A stretch of 64,000 nucleotides of DNA from Volutella citrinella (GCA_034401135.1 JAWZSP010000001.1:2046001-2110000), one strand, 5' to 3'. Shown: positions 36,301 through 48,977, counted from the stretch's first letter. Program-made: numbers and translations. Notes: generated by a model from the letters alone, not told the origin.

Positions 36301-37598
36301 TCCATCTTCGTTCCCACTGGTTGCTCCCGCACTTGTGGCTTCTGTGGCTCCTGTGCCCGAGCCAATGGACTCACTTGGGCCTGACGGTGGCGCCAGGCGG
36401 CTCGACTGGATCGACGTGGTTGACTTGTTTGGGTCGATTGTGGAGGCGGATGCTGTCGACAGCCACGACTCTCCGGTCCATGTTGAAGAAGATGCAGTCA
36501 AGGTGAGGCTTGTTATCTCGGATACCGTGACCTCTTGTGTCAGCGTGAGGGTGGTATCTGCACTCGCATTTCTGTTGATTCCGCCAGAGATGGAGGAAGT
36601 AGCCCATTCTGAACTGGCGATTCCCGTCTGTGCTGTTGTCGTGGACCCAATTGGCGCCGTGACAGAGTTTGTCGGCAATTCAGACGATTGTTCCTCTCGA
36701 GTCTGCGTTGAGCGCCCAGAAGGCGTCCCACTGACATTGGATTCTATCGATGACAATGTGGTGATAGAGCTGCTAAAGGGGAGGGTTCCAGAGGATAGAG
36801 TGAGGGTGGGCATCGACTCAACTGTAGAGTCATTGCGTGTTGCACCGTCAGAGGATGAAGAGGTCCACAGTGTCCAAGAGTCGGTTGAAGCGGTGCTGCT
36901 CGGGTCCTCACTGCCGCCCACTGATGCTGTGCCAGAAGGTGAGGATACGGCGGAAGTAATGAGAGTGCCCGCTTGCTCAGACGTTCCCCCATCCGAGCCT
37001 GTGGATGCTGAACTCGAAAAGGAGAAGCTTCCCCCGCTGATTGAGGTTTGCTCAGAGCTCCCGGCTGACGAGTTGGAGGCCACACGAGTGTTTCCAAGGC
37101 TCGACGCTGTTCCTGAGCCTTGGTCGATGGCCTCGGACGAAGATTGAGATCCAGGTAGCGATGTGATGCTAGCCAAAGCGCTGGACTCAAAGAAGCCGGA
37201 ACTGAAGACTGTAGATGTGCCTGGCACGTCTGAAGTGGTGCCAGTGGATGCTGATTGATCCAGAGTGATGGTGGGGATGTCTCTGCTGGCCGATGACCCA
37301 GGCACTTCGTCTGAGCTGCTCGTGACGGAAGCTCCAGAGCGGAATTCGGATGCTATTCCAGTGTCAGACTTTTGTTGTGCTCAGGGCTACAGGCTGATCT
37401 CTTACATTGACTAGTTTCCGAGGCACCTGGAGGATGCGAATCGTACGGCGGCGGCAAGCCATAGTCATAACCAGCCGGCTCCGTGGCGCGGCGGTTCAGA
37501 ATGCCGTGGGCTCTAGCATGACCGGGGCGTTCAAAAAGACAGATGATTATTATCAATGCTGACAAAATGCCAAGCGAGAGACGCAACGAGGCTCTCAT
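33307..37598 (-). CDS. Secreted Ser/Thr-rich mucin-like protein
   Basis: Two exons (37598-37406 and 37352-33307), with a 53-bp intron (GTAAGA...CTGAC...GAATAG), give about 1412 aa. The first exon supplies a signal peptide (LSLGILSALIIIICLF, ending near GHARA), then LNRRATEP with a dibasic Kex2-type site, and a Pro/Tyr stretch. Nearly everything after is Ser, Thr, Gly, Ala and Pro, expected to be heavily O-glycosylated, with many N-x-S/T sequons. From about residue 780 to 1130 a degenerate motif PPFP-x1-2-N-[TS]-[ST] recurs about seven times. Cysteines appear only near the C-terminus. No GPI-attachment tail is visible, so it is likely shed or wall-trapped. Both strands are open over long stretches here because the protein is so rich in TCN/ACN/GCN codons. 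The role (adhesin, wall mucin) is inferred from composition. Confidence 0.82.
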
Positions 37599-39468
37599 CG
37601 TCGTATAGGATCTGCAAGTCGGCCGGCCAGTGGTGAGAACAATAGCCCGTATTGTGCGGAGGCTAAATAGGAGGGGGGGTTACTGACCTTTTGCCAATAC
37701 TAATGAATGACATTTAATGGATAGGGCCGATCCAGTATTTCAAACAATGGGTAGTTTGAAACGAACAAGGGTTGAAAAGAAAGGGATCGAGCCGAGGGTT
37801 GTGAGGCGATGGATGCCACGCGTTTGGGATGGGGGATGAGGGGACGCGTCGGACTCGAGGCTGGAGATGGCAATGCGAGAGAGAGTCAAGGCGCCTGTGG
37901 CCAGGAAATTAGAGTGAGGACCTCGTGAGAAGCAGGCACCGGCAGAAACACAGGATGGGGGACAGCTGGCGTCCAACCGTTGCGCAAAGACCAAGGATCC
38001 TGACACCTGGACTCAAGTGCCCGCCAGCAGCTGACACCTCTGGCACCATAACGACACGAAGTTGCTATTACCGGCTGTCTCTCAGTGCCTGGCAGCATCC
38101 CCGACCCGCCGCCGCACGGCAGACAGCTGTCGATATGCACGAGGAATGGCTCGCACTTCCATCAGTCACACGCGGCGCCCGCTTTCGCTGCATGCCTGCG
38201 TCGGATTCCCAATCGTTGCTTGCTATTCGTCGACCAAAGGGTAGGCAAATGGATGCCGTTAATCTCGGCCGCATGTCCTCTTCCTCGGCGGCCCTGGCGA
38301 TGTCCTCCGCGCTACACCCGGTCTTGACATCTCACATCCTTTCGGCTAGGGGCAACATATTTCCTCCCACGACAACCCCCCCTTCATCTCTGTCGGCCGT
38401 GGCCTCTGCTCGCCAGTTGGTACCAGAAAGCGAGTGTCCAACCCTGATCTGTTTACATGAGATTCCATGTAGCCACCGCGAAAGACGAACAAGTCTCACC
38501 CCGGTGCCAGTTTCTCCTTGGAACCAACAGGCCGAGATCTTCGCAATTAACGGCTAATCGTGGGGATTCCAGCGCAGAATCTTCAATCTCGCTACAGTGA
38601 CACGGCAGTGCTCGCGGAATACCGGCTCGCTGCGCTGCTTTGCCAACCGTGTGCTTCGATACACCAGATCCATGCAACCGGGTGGCAGCATTCACGTCGG
38701 CAACGGGCCAGTCGTGGCGAGGGCCTGGAAGTTTCACGGTGGACAGCCCCAGTCCCATGGTTTGCCACCAGCTGAGCCCGGCGGCATCATATGCAATGAG
38801 CCTGCCTGCTGGGCTAAAGGGTTGAAGTGCACCGCGAGCTCTTAACGATGGCAACTCAGTCGATAGCCCTACTCCGGAGCTTCACTCAAGACGCATAAGA
38901 GTGACCATATTGGGCGAGCCAATGGAACTGTACTATTAAATTCACCTAGGATTCGCTTGCTCTCATTCCTATTATTTAGATGGTTTCCGAGTAATCGCTA
39001 ATTACCCAGTTCTCTTCAGCCGGAAGGTTTCATTATAAGGAGTGAGGTGGGCCCTCGAAACATCCTCAAAACGGGTTTTAAACATGTTTGCATCCCGTCT
39101 TTGCAAACACCCTTTTAATTGCTTCAAGAATTAGCAGACGGCAACCGAGAGAGCTAGTTACGGCCCATGGTGCGTGATGTCTGATGCCCGGCGCCCAACG
39201 GCGGCAGCTTCCGTTGATAATTCCCAAGTTCCGTTCCGTGACCACAAACAAAAACGCATACCCTCAAGGAACCCCTCCCTGGCCGCCCCCGAAATTAAGG
39301 AAGGCTTGGCCGTACCACAAAGACAATTCCTCCTCGCGTCCAAGGTACCGTACGCCCATGTGTCGACCATGTGTCTCCACACCTTGCAAGCGTACAACAC
39401 ATGCCGGTTGCATCTGCTGCGAGAGAGGAGCTGGCCACTGGGACTGTGTGGTGGACTGGCCGCGGCCC
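37599..39468. other. 1.9-kb gene-free region
   Basis: Promoter of the mucin-like gene on the left and 3' flank of the EI24-family gene on the right. Around 38860-39130 the DNA is A/T-rich. A 210-codon frame at 37925-38557 has no recognisable features and I do not support it. Confidence 0.5.
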
Positions 39469-40733
39469 TCAATCGGCTTTCTTTGCGGCTTCACGCAGCT
39501 CCGGAGCCGTGCCACCGGTCATTGTGGAATCCTTGGCTTCGATGTCGGCAGCCCACAGAGCGGCACCCACTGCAGCTGGTCAGTTTGAGCACCCAAGGGA
39601 GGCGTCATGCCGGGGAAGACTGACCTGTGTTGGTGAAGGTGAAAAACATGGACGCAATAGGAATCATCTCAAGGACAGTGGCAACCAGGCCAAAGCTGTG
39701 AGTCAAGTCAGACCTTTGATGCAACGCAGTGTGTGAGATGTGTTCTAAAAAAAAAAGGCCTTACGCAGTGTAAGGAGCCACGTGCTCCTTGAGCCATTCA
39801 GATTGTCGTGAGGCAGTCCATCTCTTGAGCTGAAAGTACTGCTAGGAATTAGCTTCGCGAGGACGACATGTGATGGATGGCACAGCTTACACGACCATGA
39901 ACCCCCTTGCCTCGATTTCGCCCTATATGCCGCCCGTCAATCAGGGTGCGGAGCTTGTGTCACTGTGTGCGGCCGCTTACCTTGGACCAGAACGAATATC
40001 ACGGTGCCAACGACTGGAATCGCATTCAGTGGCAAATACATGATGTACCTGATGAAGGCCTTGGGGCTGAGCTTCTCGAACGGGCTCCTCAAGATCTTGC
40101 CGAGTTTCTGCATCGGATCCGAGCCCGACTTGATCTCTCTGCCCTCAGCCACGATGTCGGCGCCATGGCGGGAAACGAGGGTGCCGTCAAACGTGTCCAG
40201 GATGGCCTCTTGAAGGAGGAAATTGCGAGAGAGCACGTTGATGATTGCGGCGCTTTCGTTGAGAACTAGGAGCACGGTGGTAAAGACGGCCAGTGGACCG
40301 TTGACGAAGATGAGCACGCCAAGCTGGGGCAGGTATGTGAGGGTGAACATGCTCCCAATCACGCCCACTGACAGGGCGAGATACGGCCCAAGCTTCGAGA
40401 GGAAGGGTTGCCATAGCGTCCGGTGTCCGAGGAAGTAGATGATTCCCTGCGCGGATTCGTCAGCGTTTGCCATGAAGCCAAGGGCGTGGTACGCCTCGGA
40501 TCACTGCCCACCTTGAAAGGGTAGAGGTAAGCTTGGCTCTTGGCGGCCTCAGAGACAAGAACCTTGGCCTTGTCGTAGTCTTCCTTGCTGTACAAACTAG
40601 TTAGGCACGAGGGCAAATGGTATGCATCTGTCTACAGCTCCCCTTACAGGACTTCTTGTGCCTTGTCGCCGACGGACTCGGCCATGCGATTGCGACGCGG
40701 CTTTGCAGACGATGCTTCAACAGAATCGGCCAT
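39469..40733 (-). CDS. EI24-family (Rrt8/outer-spore-wall-like) multi-span membrane protein
   Basis: Seven exons (40733-40648, 40587-40512, 40446-39981, 39922-39891, 39838-39765, 39695-39625, 39569-39469), with introns of 52-69 bp, give 301 aa. After a short charged N-terminus come several hydrophobic segments: LGPYLALSVGVIGSMFTLTY, FVNGPLAVFTTVLLVLNES, IMYLPLNAIPVVGTVIFVLV, and FGLVATVLEMIPIASMFFTF with TNT. The order FVNGPLA / YLPLNAIPVVGT / EMIPIASMFF fits fungal EI24-domain proteins related to yeast Rrt8 and Lds1/2, associated with lipid droplets and the spore wall. The C-terminus is Ala/Lys-rich and soluble. Exon 4 is only 32 nt. The gene is divergent from the LanC-like gene. The family call is moderate; the gene model is well supported because all seven junctions keep frame. 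Confidence 0.82.
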
Positions 40734-41620
40734 TTTTTCGAGAGCGTTGCAGGACGGCTTTGGGCGAGGGTAATGGCGGTGATCGCGTAACTTGAAAGAT
40801 CAGAATAGAGAATGTGGATGCTATTTTCCTCGTCGTTGTCGTCGTCGAAGAAGGGATGAAAGACACACACGCGACTAGTAGAATCCGGCGGGATCGATGT
40901 CGTCATCGGATCACTACAGCGATTGAGTAGCAGTCTCGCCGCCACTGAGTGCTTACAGTGTGGGGAGCTCCATCCCTGAGCGGGGCGCACGTCGATTTTG
41001 GCATCCTGAGGACTCTCTTGTGTACACGACATGCGACATGCTGCCGCCTTTCAGGAGCAAATCCCCCCCAAAGTGATGGCTAACGGGCCGATGACGTAGT
41101 AGGGTAAAAGACTACGATATCAAATACCCAACTGCCACTGAAAAATGATGGATTTGATCGTCGATAGGTGCTGGGGGCGTTCTGTATTGGCCATCTCGTC
41201 GCTTGAGTGCAGGCCCCCTCAAGTACTCCTTCCTCCACTAGTGGCCCTACAGTCTAGCCTCCTTCCCCACCACCCAACTCCAAGCACCTGACTCCACAGC
41301 GGCTGTGCCCGCATCTCCAGATCAACAATCATCATCATTACAGGCGTTGCTTCAAGTCCCCCGACTTACGTTGATTGTCACTCGCGAGACAACCACAACG
41401 GACGCAGTTTCCGGGACCTGAGAACACGGCCGTGTTGGCATGCTCGCAGCATAGCCTTGCCCAACTATCATCGGCTGGCGGATTGTCAATCCCCCAGAGA
41501 CGATATAACTGTCACCGAACCCGAAGTCTTCCCAAGGGTAGAAATATCTACCAAGCTACCCTGTTCCTTTCCAACCAATGCTGTAGCATTATTTTATGAC
41601 ACCAAGGACAGCATTCCAGG
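40734..41620. promoter_or_regulatory. Divergent intergenic region between EI24-like and LanC-like genes
   Basis: 887 bp hold both promoters. A-rich and T-rich patches occur near 41100-41350. I see no distinctive motif. Confidence 0.5.
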
Positions 41621-42882
41621 ATGGCATCGACAACTCTGGACCAGCGCTACATCGCAAACAACTTCTCTGCACAGGTCTTGGGCACTGAACCTCATCAGCT
41701 GCTACAATATGCGTTGGAGCTGGTGGTTATGAGCACGCCGCCGCGCAAGCACTACTCGGATCGCCACCTCGGCGGCCTCTTCACAGGCTACACAGGCCTC
41801 GCGTACCTGTTCATGCAGCTGTCGGCCTCCCACCCAGACCTCAAGGTTGAGGGCCACGACTTGTTGTACTGGTCACGTCAGTACCTCGACGGAGAGCGCG
41901 GACATCTCCAGCTGGAAAAGGGTAACTGTGGCCTTGCTTGCGAGAAGTTGAGCTTCGAGGCTGTGCGCGCCTGCGTCACCAAGGATGAGGACTACTTGAT
42001 CCAGTTCCTCGCAAACATACCGAGACTGCTCGGCCCGTTTTCAAGTCCGCGGGAGGACGAGTTTCCCTCCGAGCTGGTATACGGGCGAGCTGGGACGCTG
42101 TATCTGCTACGCATGGTCAAGCACTGGGTGCCCGGCGCCGCGTATCTGATCGACTCTCCGATCCAGCGCCTCTCCGAGCGCATCATGAGGACCGACGATG
42201 ACGGCCGTGGCAACTGGGAATGGCGCGGAAAGCGTTACTTTGGGGCAGCACATGGCGACATCGGGATTGTCACCCAGCTCGTCTTGTCGAATCCTTCGCT
42301 GGCGCCCCGGCTGCAAGGCCATGTCGAGAAGTTGCTGGACCTTCAGGCCATGGATGGCAACTGGCCGTCCAGTGCCCGGAAACACAACGAGGGGAAGCCA
42401 TCGACCCTCGTCCAATGGTGCCACGGAGCGCCAGGCTTTGTACACTCTCTGATATCGCTGCGCCCTTTTTTCCCGGACCTTCATGACCGGATCGATGCAA
42501 CAGTGGAAAGGGGCCGAGAGGTTATCTGGAAGCATGGACTGCTCACCAAGGAGCCCAGCTTGTGTCATGGGATACTTGGAAACGCGTTGTGAGTCGGCCC
42601 CCCAACGGCTAACTACGACTAATCTGTCATCTTTTTACCTCGGCTTGTTTCCGGCTAACGATACACAGGGCCCTCCCCCTTGGAGATAAGAGGGATCACT
42701 TCCTGGCCCTTGCGACCGCCGATGCCGTCGAAAAGGTCAAGCGGCATGATCCTCACCTGTTCGAAGCCGCGGCCTACGGCAAGAAATCGGCCGTCTTGAT
42801 GAATTACTTCCCAAGCGCTGCATGGACATGGTCGGTTTGCCAGGCCGCGGCCCCGCAGCTAATTATGTATAACGATGTTTGA
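41621..42882 (+). CDS. LanC-like zinc enzyme (LanCL family)
   Basis: Two exons (41621-42588 and 42669-42882), with an 80-bp intron, give 393 aa. The start is in a strong context (AGGATGG). The protein has the GxxG-bearing repeats of the alpha/alpha toroid (LGGLFTGYTGLAYLF, ELVYGRAGTLYLL, AAHGDIGIV, HGAPGFVHSL, HGILGNAL). It also has the three zinc ligands of LanC and eukaryotic LanCL proteins: Cys267 in WCHGAPG, and Cys315-His316 in LCHGILG. Bacterial LanC cyclises lanthionines; animal LanCL proteins add glutathione to dehydroamino acids formed in damaged or dephosphorylated proteins. With no lanthipeptide precursor or dehydratase nearby, the protective LanCL role is more likely. No signal peptide is seen, so it should be cytosolic. 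The assignment is confident, the substrate inferred. Confidence 0.93.
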
Positions 42883-45800
42883 TGTCAAGACGACCAGCCT
42901 TGTGGGTTGATTCATCGACGTCAGCGACGCAGCGGGGCGGAGAGTGCCCGGGTAGCAATGCGCGCTGCACGCCAAGGGATTGACGAGGCAGGATGCCTGG
43001 TCAAGCGAATCTCATGCAAGTCCAGAGCCCGTGGGATCTGCTGGGCCGTTGGAAAAAGCCAAGAGATCCCAGTGTTCCACTCCCTCCTCCCCTTGGTCAT
43101 CCCAAGGTGGGCCTGCCTGCAAGCCCTGGACCGGAGCTCGAAAAGGTTGCGTGATGTGGATCTTTCCTTGATGCGGCTCTGCGTGCTGTTATGGGGAATC
43201 ACATGGTGATTCAATCTCGAGGCCCATTCCTCGGCTTCATATGGGGATAAATCGGTGTTGCTAGTGTAGTCTGTCGCCAAGGAGGGTGTCGAATGAGGCT
43301 GAAAAACACTGGAATGGCGGGCCCACCCAAAAGCCGTACGATCACCGGGCCCCATCCGAGTGGACCAGCAAACCTCAATGCAGCGCCAACAAGAATTTTC
43401 TGAACAGCCTTATTCCCTCGTTAAAAACTCACGCAAAGGACCCATGTGGCAAGGGTGAATCAGGAAGGGCGTGATGAGCTATGGACATCACTCGACGCGG
43501 GCGCCGTTTCGTTGCGTCGGCGAGAGCCGGCCGAGGTTTCTTCCGCTTTCAATCAAGGGGCCGTAGAACGAGGCCATGACCTCAAATGAAAGTTCTCTAC
43601 CCCTCATCAGATAATCGGGCCATGGGAATGTCGGGGACACAGGTGAGGCGTGATAAATACGAGAAGGGGATTTCGGGTAGCGATCCCAAAGCATCACCGC
43701 GTCCCGGCCGAGTAATTCGGCCGAGAATAGGGTCCGGGATTAACGCTCGGAGATATGCACCCCGGGCGCTCAGCCGGGAGTGGAGATACAAGGAAGGGTC
43801 ACCGGAAATCCAATTATCAACGCGGCATCTTCTCTTGGCTGCTTAGGGGCAGGGCGTGTGAATTGCGGAAGTGGATCGGCCTACACAATGGCATGAATGG
43901 ATCTCGATCAACTTGTCACGGCCAGCAGACGACTGCTCTGACTCTGACCAAAGCCCAGATTGACCAGTGGAGGTGACCGAATGGTGATGATGCCGCGCTC
44001 GGACCGAAATTGGCCCCAACACGATGGAGCAGCAGCGGGCTGCCAGTAGGAATGCTCGATGAACCGCTTAGGGCGGCTGCAGTTCCGCTTCGTTGTCTGA
44101 CAAAGATGTTTTTGAGCATGGATTTTGAGCAAATGCTGCGAATCTCGGGGGAGGAGGCGTGTGGGACTCACGCAAGCCCAGAATCAAGTCGGCGAATGCA
44201 CTTTTTGTCGATTGGTCTGGGAAACAAGTCGACGTTGCAGTCCACGGGATTACAACGGAGATGTCCAAGGGCCAGTACCGGTTTACCACGCATGTCTTGA
44301 TGTTGCAGTTTGCGTGGTTTTGCAAGGCGTCGGGTATGTCGGCGTCTGAGATGCCGACCTCCGATGCATCGGCATCCAGGCGAGCAGCGAGGGGCGATGG
44401 GGCGCCTGTGATTTGCGGCCCACCAAAAAGTGACAATTTATCACTCACCGCAATACAACGCCGGACGGGGGGTGTGTGAGATACGGAATCGACCACAGAG
44501 CAGATGCCTTGGAGCAAGCCACGTCCCTCTTGGTTCCTTTTTTTCTTCCTTGTTTTTAAGCCGCGGGGATGAAGTACGGCATGGGAGACAAGGCATCGCT
44601 GGTTGACACAATGACATCGATTATCCGGACGTGGCGAATTGTGCGGGCCGCATCGGAGCCGAGGCGGCGGCATCCTTCTAGAAGGTCGCTGGAAGGCCGG
44701 CGTTCGGCAAATTCCACATGCAAGCGCGAACAGGGGAGTACAGGGGAGGCGGCCCAGGGAGTCAAGAGCCCCCATGGTCAGTTCATCATCGCACATCAGG
44801 GACCCGAATGCAGCACAAAGGTGCGCACGGCAGGATGCCACCCCTTGGCCGGTTGGATGGTACATGGCTCGGCTCCAAAATGCCGATTTCTGCAGCCTTC
44901 TTGGTCAGATGCGAGCCAGCAATGACAATGAGTGAGAACTGGGGACTGGAGAGTTTGGGAGCGTGCCCAGGTTTGTCAGTGGTGCGCGCGCCAGCTGAAA
45001 CCTAACCGAGCATTATTAAAATCCCCGAGCGCAAGGGCCGCCACCAATGCATCGATTATATCACAGGTGCCGGTGGGCAAAGGCTAGGGCGTGGCGTAGC
45101 TTCACCTAGCCCGTTATTCCCGACATGCAGGCTGCCGACATGGCTGCCGGCCTGGCAGCCATCCGTCCGTCAAGGAGGGGTGGGTATCACAAGGCGTCCT
45201 CGAGGTGTGCCCACCGCACACAACTATCTGCAATCCAAACTCAACGGCAGAGAGCATATCTGCATAGGGCGAGCAAGCGTCGTTCTGGGAGTAGGTGTCA
45301 ACACCAAGCCGCCCCGCCTCGCCAGAGTTCACAAACGGTATGCATGTTTGTCCCAGCACAGCCTCCCGGGGAACCTATTGCTTACATGGCGAAAATAGCA
45401 AGGCACTGCATCTGGCAACTCCTTGCTTCTCCTAGCAATAACCTTAAAATTCGAGGGGTGGTGTTCTCTTCGCAGGGAAGGCGGTGCAAGATGGCCACAC
45501 CCCTCGCCATACACTGCCCCGGGAAACATGTCAGGAGGTGACCAGCCAGGCGATGGCTGGATCTTGTTAGGCTTCGACTGACGATGAAGCATAAGCCTCA
45601 GCCTTCTCGCGGACTCACCGTCATCACTAAAGACAGCACTGTTCCCCGTCATCAAACAAAGCCCCTATAACCTGTGCCTGATTCGATGCCTGATACAAAC
45701 CATGGCACCAACGACAACAGCCGGCCAAGAGTCAATCTTGCAACCTGGATCATCCCTGAGATGGGGGATGCGATGTGGCCAGGCTAACCGCAAATGACAC

Positions 45801-48510
45801 CGCCCCAAACAGATGCATAGATTATCCAAAAGCATGAACTTGGCGCATGGGGCTCGCCTCGTTACCAAAACTCTATTGTTTATTATTGCCCGCACATGAG
45901 GTTTTGTCTCATCACTATCTGCATCGGCTACGCATGCCCTGCGAGGATGAACGCCGTAGCGGGTGGGTCGCGCCGGCTCCAAGGCCAGGCAGGGCCGCAA
46001 TTGGTCGGCCCCCTGATGTATATGGGGGTCGTACGAGGGGGGATAGTGTCAAGTTGCCATGATTCCAGCCAACCAACTAATAATATGTGAGACAACATCC
46101 AACGCAACGGGCTGAGCTCGATCCATGTCGCACGGCGGGTTGAAAGCTCGGCTGGGGGGTGGCGCGAATAGTGCCGCGGCCACGGTAAGTCGAGAACGAA
46201 CCTTAAATTTCAACGGTTGGTTGTGGTGGTCTGCAGCACCACGGCCGCGCAGTCAACGGGCGCGGTGCGATGACGTCGTTCCGTAGTCCGGGCCCGCGGG
46301 GCCGAAGGAGTCCGGAGCGGGACTTGCTCGGCCTTTGGACCTGTCCGGGGAGCCAGCCCCCCTTTGGTTTAGGGGGCATTGATCAGTGCTGGATGTGAGG
46401 GGCGCGCGAGCACATGCCATGGAAAACGGGGCTGTCAAGTTAGCCCTGCGACCGCGAAGGATGGAAACAGCACAGTCAAACGGAGGATGCCCTGGTCCAC
46501 GCCTAGTCTCGGTTTGATTCAGCTGTTGCTTTCGCAGTCGTTGGGGCTCAAACTGGAGCTTTCGGTGGGTTTTGTCTTGGAAATCCCCGAAAAGAGAGGC
46601 AGGCCCACCCAGCGCATCCACCTCGACGATGCAAAATTTCAAAATTTCAAAGCCTATCAAAAGTCCACTCGACCCATTTGTTGCTGCTTTGTCCTCTGCC
46701 CGGGGTGTGTTACCAATCTCCCCGCCGGCTCTCGCAGCAATGAGTAAGTGGCCGCCTCAGGTGCAAGGCGCGCGAGAATATAGTGCAGAGTTTGTGGTCG
46801 AACGGGCAGTCGATCGGCAACCAAGCGTCAGCCTTAGCCGGAGCTTGTGTGTCCCATCGACCCTCGAATTGCCACCCGCGACCAGAAATGACCACCTGAT
46901 AGCACCAGCCTCGAATCTAGCTGACAGCTTGCCGGGGGACATCAAAGGGGAACATGGGCATCGTCATCCCGCCTCGTGCGTTACACTAACACAAAAGTCC
47001 GGTACCCGTGAGGCCCCGATCGGTGTCGGGGCTTACGAGGGCCGCACACAGTGACATCCCACGCCCGCCTCCCCTTACTCCCGTCCTCCCCCCCCCCTGT
47101 AGCCAAGCTCGCATCGACTTGGTTCTAGGATGGGACGGCAAATTCGCGCCGGGTAGGGCGTATTTCCGCGCTTTAGTGGGGATTGACCGATAGAGACTTT
47201 GCAGCACAGGTTTTTTGTCTCCCTTGGGCGCCGTGTGACAGGCGACAGGCAACGAGAGGAGACCGAGACCGAGAGAAGCGGGTAGGGCTGGTGTTGCGTT
47301 GGGATCATGATGCCAACGGCGCCTTTGGCAATGGATCCGCCGTAGCATCGCGATTGCAGCGCTGGCATCCACTTACAGGCGCTGCCGTTATAAGCGGCTG
47401 CTCGTCAGATATCAGAGCTGCATGGCGCTCGAGTTCCGGCTTCGGGCAGACGCCTTGTCTGTGTGACGCTTTTGCCCCGGAAACTGGTTTTCTTTTTCGT
47501 TTCTTTTGCTCGGCAGCTTCGACAATGACCAGTCGAAGCCGTTTACCCACCAGGGCTTGCCCCGAATACACCAACATGCAGAGTCCACGCGCTAGATGAG
47601 GTTTGCATAATCATCGATGAGGCTTTGTTGTGGACACATTGCAAATCGAGCACCCAGGCGCAGGCAATACTTGTCCGCCGGTAAGCAACGCGTGGCTTGG
47701 GTCGGCCCCGTGCCATGGAAGCCAAGGCGGCACTGAGCTTTCATCGTCAGGTCCCTGATCATCATTGGGGAATTGGCAAGATATGGGATGGGATGGGGGT
47801 CCCTGGGGATCGTGCACAAACCCACCGTCAGGGGAGCTGGGTTGTTAGAGGTACCCAGGTGTACAGGCGAATGATGCTCCATCTCGACTAGTCGTAGCCA
47901 TGTGCTCGGGATCCCGCTCAGAGGACGGGAAAGTTAGCGGACGACATGGAGGATCAAATCGACCATGACGGCGGTCGGAACTTGCGGCATCCGATGCGGC
48001 ATCTCGCGTCGTCGTGCCCCCCGCCTGGGCGCCCCCAGATGCGTCACAGGGGACCGCACGTTCTGCAGCGTTTCCAGAACGGGAAAGCATGTTAGGGCGC
48101 TGGACGCTCGTACAAGTCGTACAGCACCCACGCAATACGGCGTTACGATGCGGGTGTCGCCTGGCCGTTATGCTCTGTGGACTCCATATCAGATTGGCCC
48201 GGGTGGGTGGGTTCAGTGGCATTATGCCTGACGCCGGGGGGAAGGGCCACGCTTCACTCCATGACGGGGCCATCGGGGCCATAGCAACAGTCCGATGCAG
48301 GCATCATCACATCACCTCCAGGCCCCCTACTAATTATCGTCTGCAAAACCTGGGCTGGCCCGGCAGTGCGTGATGGGCATGCAAAATATACTCAGCGGGC
48401 GGGTCGAGTTATCAATGGCCGCACAAACTCCGCGTGTCTGCCGCCTGGGGACACAATGGATCATGGACGGGCGGAGTTTCAGCGCGCCCTGGTTCCGCTT
48501 ACTTACCTCA

Positions 48511-48540
48511 AATACAGCGCAATACAGCGCAATACAACGA
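48511..48540 (+). repeat. 10-bp tandem repeat, about 2.6 copies
   Basis: AATACAGCGC occurs twice exactly, followed by the partial copy AATACAACGA. It lies about 610 bp upstream of the Zn2Cys6 start codon. Confidence 0.7.
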
Positions 48541-48710
48541 GATGCGCGGTGCATTTCAGCGCTAGAAGCCACGGACGCCCGCTCCCCGACCCCCCTTCCC
48601 CACTCTTTTTTGGGCCCCTCCCTCTCGCTCTCGCTTTCTCGGACATAAACACCAGGCCGACCACCCATCATGGCTGGCTAAAGACACACCCCTCCCCCCG
48701 GTCCCCAGCC

Positions 48711-48753
48711 CAGCACCAGCAGAAGCACCAGCACCAGCACCTGCAGCACAGCA
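48711..48753 (+). repeat. CAGCAC-type microsatellite
   Basis: An imperfect run of CAGCAC/CAGCAG units upstream of the Zn2Cys6 gene; probably untranslated. Confidence 0.6.
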
Positions 48754-48969
48754 GGGTGCTCCGCCGGCGGACACATTGATTGAAAAAAGTCGCCGCTCAA
48801 GTTCCTCACCTAATCCCCCGTCCTAACGACACGCCGAGCTTCGAGGGCCTGAGCTGTGACGTGACGCAAAGATGGAGCGGAGCTGCGCCTTTACTTACTT
48901 TAGATGTGGTACCTCTTGGCCCTTCTGCAGCCCGCACTGGCACTCCTTCTCTCTCACGCACTCCAGCGA

Positions 48970-48977
48970 TTTATAAG
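48970..48977 (+). promoter_or_regulatory. TATA box candidate of the Zn2Cys6 gene
   Basis: TTTATAAG lies 173-180 bp upstream of the start codon and just before a pyrimidine-rich leader, a usual order for fungal promoters. Confidence 0.4.

Noticed and set aside
37925..38557. 210-codon plus-strand frame
   Set aside because: No recognisable motif, no promoter logic, and composition unlike the genes around it.
44068..44865. 265-codon minus-strand frame
   Set aside because: Low-information composition rich in Pro, Ser, Cys and Arg, overlapped by equally long frames on the other strand; typical of GC-rich non-coding DNA.
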